Assembly (NCBI RefSeq): GCF_030687715.1
Contig: NZ_CP117445.1
Location: forward strand, 5,073,501 to 5,137,500
Direction: 5' to 3'
DNA: 64,000 nucleotides
DNA from: Pseudomonas sp. FP2196
GTDB lineage: Bacteria; Pseudomonadota; Gammaproteobacteria; Pseudomonadales; Pseudomonadaceae
In this document: in pieces, positions 58,829-64,000 of the stretch
Layout: every line of letters starts with the position of its first letter
How positions within the stretch are numbered: the first letter of the stretch is position 1
Made by a program: the position numbers and the translations under genes
The notes under the pieces: generated by a model
The model's database searches: none
Seen by the model: only the letters and a program-made list of their open reading frames with translations
What the model was told of the DNA's origin: nothing

Positions 58829-59854
58829 TTAGAGGGCCAAAGGCGCTCTTTCGCAGAGGGTAGCCAACGCCTTCGCCCATTGCGGATCGTCATTGAGGCA
58901 AGGCACCAGCACCAACTCCTCTCCCCCCGCCTCGCGGAACTGCTCCTGGCCGCGATCGCCAATCTCTTCCAGTGTCTCGATGCAGTCGGCAACAAACGCC
59001 GGGCACATCACCAGAATCTTCTTCACGCCGCTTTTCGCCAGCTCATCCAGCCGCGCTTCGGTGTAGGGCTCGATCCACTTCGCCCGGCCCAATCGCGACT
59101 GAAAAGAGACAGACCATTTCCCCTCCGGTAAACCCATACGCTCAGCGAACAGGGCAGCCGTGCGCAAACATTGCGCGCGATAACAGGTTGCCAATACCGC
59201 AGGCGACGCATTCTTGCAGCAGTCTTCATTTTTGAAACAGTGATTGCCGGTCGGGTCGAGCTTGGTCAGGTGCCGTTCCGGCAGGCCATGGAAGCTCAGC
59301 AGCAAGTGATCGTAATCCTGCTGCAAATGCGGCTTGGCACTGGCAACCAAAGCGTCGAGGTATTCCGGCTGATCGTAGAACGGTTGCAGGATCGACAACT
59401 GCACATCGAGATTCTTCGCGCGAATGACACGTCTGGCCTCTTCAATCACCGTGGTGGTGGTGCTGTCGGCGAACTGTGGATAAAGCGGTGCCAGCGTGAT
59501 GCGCCTGTGTCCCGCAGCTACCAGCCTTGTCAGGCACGTTTCAATTGAAGGCTCGCCGTAGCGCATCGCCAGATCGACCGGGCCTTGCTTCCACTGCGCT
59601 TTCATCTGCGCTTGCAGACGACGGCTGAGTACCACCAGCGGCGAACCTTCGTCCCACCAGATAGAGGCATAGGCGTGGGCCGACTGCTCGGGCCGCTTGA
59701 TCAGAATCAGCGAAACCAGCAAACGCCGCACCGGCCACGGCAGGTCGATCACGTACGGGTCCATCAGAAATTGATTGAGGTAACTGCGCACATCGGCCAC
59801 CGAGGTGGAGGCCGGAGAGCCCAGGTTGACCAGAAGCAAGGCGTGATCGGTCAT
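58829..59854 (-). CDS. hemH: Ferrochelatase
   Basis: 341-residue enzyme inserting Fe2+ into protoporphyrin IX, the last haem-synthesis step. It starts [33 protein letters not shown], the metal-site [12 protein letters not shown] near residue 190 (His193 region), [17 protein letters not shown] near 257 and [15 protein letters not shown] near 287 are typical. ATG 59854 chosen over an upstream in-frame start. The gene is 13 bases downstream of the TIGR01777 epimerase gene, suggesting co-transcription. Confidence 0.95.
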   Translation of the reverse strand: MTDHALLLVNLGSPASTSVADVRSYLNQFLMDPYVIDLPWPVRRLLVSLILIKRPEQSAHAYASIWWDEGSPLVVLSRRLQAQMKAQWKQGPVDLAMRYGEPSIETCLTRLVAAGHRRITLAPLYPQFADSTTTTVIEEARRVIRAKNLDVQLSILQPFYDQPEYLDALVASAKPHLQQDYDHLLLSFHGLPERHLTKLDPTGNHCFKNEDCCKNASPAVLATCYRAQCLRTAALFAERMGLPEGKWSVSFQSRLGRAKWIEPYTEARLDELAKSGVKKILVMCPAFVADCIETLEEIGDRGQEQFREAGGEELVLVPCLNDDPQWAKALATLCERAPLAL

Positions 59855-59867
59855 GCAACGTCCTATT

Positions 59868-60770
59868 TCAGAGGCGGCTGGAGAGATCATCCAGAGCCGC
59901 GCGTAAATCCGTGAACTGGAAAGTGAAACCCGCTTCCAGCAAGCGTGCCGGCGTGGCCCGTTGGCCGCCCAGCAACAACAAAGACATCTCGCCGAGCCCC
60001 ACCTTCAGCGCAAGGGCGGGCATCGGCATAAACGCAGGGCGGTGCAACACGCTGCCCAGCGTCTTGGCAAATTCACGATTGCGCACAGGTTTCGGCGCGC
60101 ACGCATTATAAGGACCGCTCGCCTGATCGCGGTGCAGAAGAAAATCAATCAGGGCGATTTGATCGTCGATATGAACCCACGGCATCCACTGCCGACCATT
60201 GCCCAAAGGCCCGCCCAGCCCGAGCTTGAACGGCAGCAGCAAGCGCGACAAAAAGCCGCCCTCGGCCGACAGCACCAGACCGGTTCGCACCAGTACCACG
60301 CGGATGCCCAGCGACTCTGCGCGCAGGGCGGTTTCCTCCCAGGCGATGCACAACTGGCTGGCGAAATCGTCGATCACTGGCGGCGAGTCTTCAGTCAGTT
60401 CGCGCTCGCCACCGTCGCCGTACCAGCCGATGGCCGATCCCGAGATCAACAACGACGGCTGCTGCGCTCGGGTTTCGAGCCACGCCAAAAGGGTTTCAGT
60501 GAGCTTGATCCGGCTGCTCCACAGCAACGCCTTGCGTCGATGCGTCCACAGCCGGTCGGCAATCGGCGCGCCCGCAAGATTGACGATGGCGTCTACGGGT
60601 TCATCGCCGAGGTCTTCCAGATGCGCAATACCACGCACCTGTGCACCACAGATTTTCGCGACTTTTTCGGGACGTCGACTCCACACCGTCAGGCGATGGC
60701 CCTGCTCCGCCCAATGCTGGCAGAGCTGTCGTCCTATCAACCCAGTACCGCCGGTCAGCAATATGTGCAT
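59868..60770 (-). CDS. TIGR01777 family NAD(P)-binding epimerase-like protein (YfcH)
   Basis: 300-residue SDR-type protein. It begins with the dinucleotide fold [20 protein letters not shown], has [21 protein letters not shown] near residue 68, [17 protein letters not shown] near 117 and a DUF1731-like C-terminal ALDDLSSRL tail. Members are named after YfcH; the substrate is not established. Divergent from the FAD oxidoreductase; the two flank a promoter region with TGTACA-type sites, so it may be part of the same light-regulated cluster (inference). Confidence 0.9.
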   Translation of the reverse strand: MHILLTGGTGLIGRQLCQHWAEQGHRLTVWSRRPEKVAKICGAQVRGIAHLEDLGDEPVDAIVNLAGAPIADRLWTHRRKALLWSSRIKLTETLLAWLETRAQQPSLLISGSAIGWYGDGGERELTEDSPPVIDDFASQLCIAWEETALRAESLGIRVVLVRTGLVLSAEGGFLSRLLLPFKLGLGGPLGNGRQWMPWVHIDDQIALIDFLLHRDQASGPYNACAPKPVRNREFAKTLGSVLHRPAFMPMPALALKVGLGEMSLLLLGGQRATPARLLEAGFTFQFTDLRAALDDLSSRL

Positions 60771-60892
60771 GACATCTTCCTCGCGTGGCGTTTTACCCTG
60801 ATCCCTAGTCTATTTTTAAAAGCAGGGATCTTTTCGAACGGGCAGGCTCTATTGTTTAACCATAGGCCAAGCTGTCAGAACGAGAACGCTAG

Positions 60893-62166
<1,274 letters not shown>

Positions 62167-62170
62167 AGAT

Positions 62171-62264
62171 CCTGTAGCCGTGAGCCTGCTCGTAATGGCA
62201 GTGTGTCAGTCATCACAAATGTTGAATGTCGGACCGCGATCGCGAGCAGGCGCCCCCCACAGGG
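62171..62264. repeat. Degenerate REP palindrome pair
   Basis: CGTGAGCCTGCTCGTAATGG and ATCGCGAGCAGGCGCCCCCC are two mutated REP halves separated by about 45 bases. Confidence 0.65.
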
Positions 62265-62285
62265 ACCGCAATTAATCCAAAAACT

Positions 62286-62360
62286 TATACAAATGATTTG
62301 ACTTGTACACCCATGAATCTATGCTGAGAGAAATGTTGTACAGAGATAGCTCTCTGTACA
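62286..62360 (+). promoter_or_regulatory. TATACA/TGTACA repeat sites and promoter upstream of YbgA gene
   Basis: TATACA at 62286 and TGTACA at 62304 (18 bp apart), then TGTACA at 62337 and 62355 (18 bp apart). A promoter candidate TTGACT (62298-62303), 16-bp spacer, TATGCT (62320-62325) overlaps the first pair. The arrangement matches that at 60897-60947. Two spaced pairs around one promoter suggest cooperative binding of a repressor. Confidence 0.62.
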
Positions 62361-62380
62361 GGTATAGATTCGAGGTGCCC

Positions 62381-63343
62381 ATGTCCGAAGCGTCCCAGCT
62401 CAAACCCAAGATAGCCATCAGCGCCTGCCTGCTGGGCGCCGAGGTGCGCTACAACGGTGGACACAAAGAATCGCGACTGTGCAGCCGCACACTGGCTGAA
62501 CACTTCGAATTCGTTCCGGTATGCCCGGAAGTCGCCATCGGCCTGGGTATTCCCCGCGAACCGATTCGCCTGATAGGCAATCCTGAAAGCCCGGAGGCCG
62601 TCGGCACCGTCAACCCGGCGATCAACGTCACCACGCCACTGGCTGAGTACGGCGAGAAAATGGCCGCTGAACTCGGTGACCTCTGCGGCTATATCTTCAT
62701 GCAGCAATCGCCGTCTTGCGGGCTGGAACGGGTCAAGGTCTATCACGCCAACGGCGCTCCGGTGAACGGCGGCGGTCGCGGCATCTACGCGCAGGCCTTC
62801 TGCGCGCAGCACCCGGACTTGCCGGTGGAAGAAGCCGGACGCTTGAACGACCCGGTGCTGCGGGAAAACTTCATCACCCGCGTGCTCGCCTACCGCGAAT
62901 GGCAGCAGGTGCTTGCCCAAGGCTTGAGTCGCCGCGTTCTCACAGAATTCCACTCGCGCTACAAATACCTGCTGATGGCCCATAACCCGGTGCAATACAA
63001 AACGCTGGGCAACATGCTCGGCAACATGGGCCACAGCGACCCGGCGGAACTGGGGCCTCGCTATTTCAGCGAGCTGATGGCTGCGTTGAAAAAGTGCGCG
63101 ACCCGGCGCACCCACAGCAACGTCCTGCAGCACATCAGCGGTTACCTGAAGCAGGTCATCACTGCCGAAGACAAACAGGAAATGCAGCACGTGATCGGCC
63201 AGTACCGCCACGGCATCGTACCGCTGGTGGTACCGCTGACACTGCTCAAACATCACTTTCGCCAACATCCGGATCCCTATATTGCGCAGCAGGTTTACCT
63301 GCAACCGCATCCGGAAAATCTCAGCTTGCGAAACGCTATCTAA
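62381..63343 (+). CDS. DUF523-DUF1722 (YbgA-type) protein
   Basis: 320 residues. Residues about 10-155 form a DUF523 domain (KIAISACLLGAEVRYNGGHK, FEFVPVCPEVAIGLGIPR, QQSPSCGLERVKVY with clustered cysteines) and about 190-315 form a DUF1722/YbgA domain (RKVLTEFHSRYKYLLMAHNP-like, with YRHGIVPLVVPLTLLKHH). The cysteines could hold a metal or Fe-S cluster. ATG 62381 has GAGGTG 4 bases before it. Next gene starts in the stop codon (TAATG). Biochemical role unknown; often linked to photolyase and MerR genes. Confidence 0.88.
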   Translation: MSEASQLKPKIAISACLLGAEVRYNGGHKESRLCSRTLAEHFEFVPVCPEVAIGLGIPREPIRLIGNPESPEAVGTVNPAINVTTPLAEYGEKMAAELGDLCGYIFMQQSPSCGLERVKVYHANGAPVNGGGRGIYAQAFCAQHPDLPVEEAGRLNDPVLRENFITRVLAYREWQQVLAQGLSRRVLTEFHSRYKYLLMAHNPVQYKTLGNMLGNMGHSDPAELGPRYFSELMAALKKCATRRTHSNVLQHISGYLKQVITAEDKQEMQHVIGQYRHGIVPLVVPLTLLKHHFRQHPDPYIAQQVYLQPHPENLSLRNAI

Positions 63344-64000
63344 TGAACGAAAAACCCGATTCAAGCGCCCAGGAAGACCTCGGCGCCGACTTCAAGAAAG
63401 CCCTCGACGAAGGCTGGCTGCCGATCCGCGAAGTGGCGCGCCAGACCGGCGTCAATGCGATCACGCTGCGTGCGTGGGAGCGTCGTTATGGACTGGTCAT
63501 CCCGCAACGCACACCGAAGGGGCATCGGCTGTATTCGGCCGAGCACGTACAACGCATTCTGACCATCCTCACCTGGCTCAACCGCGGCGTTGCGGTCAGC
63601 CTGGTCAAGCCGCTGCTCGACACGCCGCAGGCATTCAGCGAACCGGTGGAAAACGACTGGCAACGGTTGCGCCAGACCCTGCTGGCAGCCGTTACGCAAC
63701 TCGATGAGCGCACCGTCGACGACAGCGTCAATCAAGCGATGGCGCTCTACCCGCCGCGCACATTGTGCGAGCAATTGTTGATGCCGCTGCTGGAAGAACT
63801 GGAACAGCGCTGGCAGGGCCAGTTCGGCGCGCAGATGGAACGCGTGTTCTTTTATTCGTGGCTACGCAGCAAATTTGGCGCACGCATCTACCATAACAAT
63901 CATCAACTGCACGCTGCGCCCCTGCTGCTGATCAACCACTCCGACCTGCCACTGGAACCTCATCTGTGGCTATGTGCGTGGCTGATCAGCAGCGCCGATT
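63343..64000 (+). CDS. MerR-family regulator of the LitR/CarH (cobalamin-photoreceptor-like) group (partial)
   Basis: 219 residues visible; the end lies beyond the window. An N-terminal MerR helix-turn-helix (IREVARQTGVNAITLRAWERRYGLVIPQRTPKGHRLYS, about 28-65) is followed by a helical region and a cobalamin-binding-like part. The W-x9-EH motif that caps B12 in CarH aligns with W157...E166-R167, so the His is an Arg here. Further on, E205-x-H207 fits the ligand motif, but the usual Gly is Leu210. This suggests a variant (class II-like) LitR. Coupled to the YbgA gene by TAATG. Confidence 0.83.
   Translation, partial: MNEKPDSSAQEDLGADFKKALDEGWLPIREVARQTGVNAITLRAWERRYGLVIPQRTPKGHRLYSAEHVQRILTILTWLNRGVAVSLVKPLLDTPQAFSEPVENDWQRLRQTLLAAVTQLDERTVDDSVNQAMALYPPRTLCEQLLMPLLEELEQRWQGQFGAQMERVFFYSWLRSKFGARIYHNNHQLHAAPLLLINHSDLPLEPHLWLCAWLISSAD

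Overview
The window is a chromosomal segment of a Pseudomonas, most likely of the P. fluorescens complex. The evidence is GC-rich coding sequence, gene order I recognise from Pseudomonas (dcw cluster, rnpB, rsmI-lpoA-yraN-gmhA-BON lipoprotein, sspB-sspA, petCBA, rpsI-rplM, zapE-trpS, and later mqo, hpt, upp, uraA, hemH), and several copies of the palindromic REP elements scattered between genes in fluorescent pseudomonads. Species cannot be fixed by reading alone.

Layout. 1-7380 (minus strand): the start of the division and cell-wall (dcw) operon, mraZ-rsmH-ftsL-ftsI-murE-murF-mraY, with overlapping start and stop codons, a readable promoter and three 10-bp-spaced MraZ boxes; mraY runs off the window. 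7674-8025: RNase P RNA. 8099-12625: rsmI, then a divergent block for lipoprotein LpoA, a YraN nuclease-fold protein, GmhA and a BON lipoprotein. 12712-17600 (minus): SspB/SspA, the three cytochrome bc1 subunits, and ribosomal proteins S9 and L13. 17846-21273: aldo/keto reductase, acyl-CoA dehydrogenase and a divergent GlxA-type regulator. 21450-22756: an apparently intact IS3-family insertion sequence with inverted repeats, a 3-bp target duplication and a textbook -1 frameshift site. 22768-28292: zapE, trpS, an alpha/beta hydrolase, zapG, an OmpA-like lipoprotein and a metallo-beta-lactamase-fold hydrolase.

28505-32824 is a 1439-residue secreted serralysin-like RTX metalloprotease whose repeat region is built from nearly identical 741-bp units. 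32919-41265 (minus) holds a MalT-type LuxR regulator, a DUF1329 lipid-transport-like protein, a DUF1302 outer-membrane-type protein and an acyl-CoA synthetase, which together look like an uptake and activation module for a hydrophobic acid or ester. 41411-44965: LysE-type exporter, a D-2-hydroxyacid dehydrogenase, RsmC, and a GDT1/UPF0016 manganese exporter preceded by a yybP-ykoY (Mn2+) riboswitch. 45057-52760: M48 protease, a chemoreceptor, SRAP protein, small zinc-ribbon and hypothetical proteins, an acyltransferase and a YajG lipoprotein. 53468-59854: mqo, two small conserved proteins, the purine/pyrimidine salvage genes hpt, upp and uraA, and hemH.

59868-64000 ends the window with what looks like a light-responsive cluster: a TIGR01777 epimerase, an FAD oxidoreductase, a Trp-rich small protein, a DUF523-DUF1722 (YbgA) protein and the start of a MerR-family regulator related to LitR/CarH. 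Both promoters in this cluster carry repeated TGTACA-type half sites with a recurring 18-bp spacing. This cluster, the RTX repeat array and the DUF1302/DUF1329 module are the least described parts of the window.
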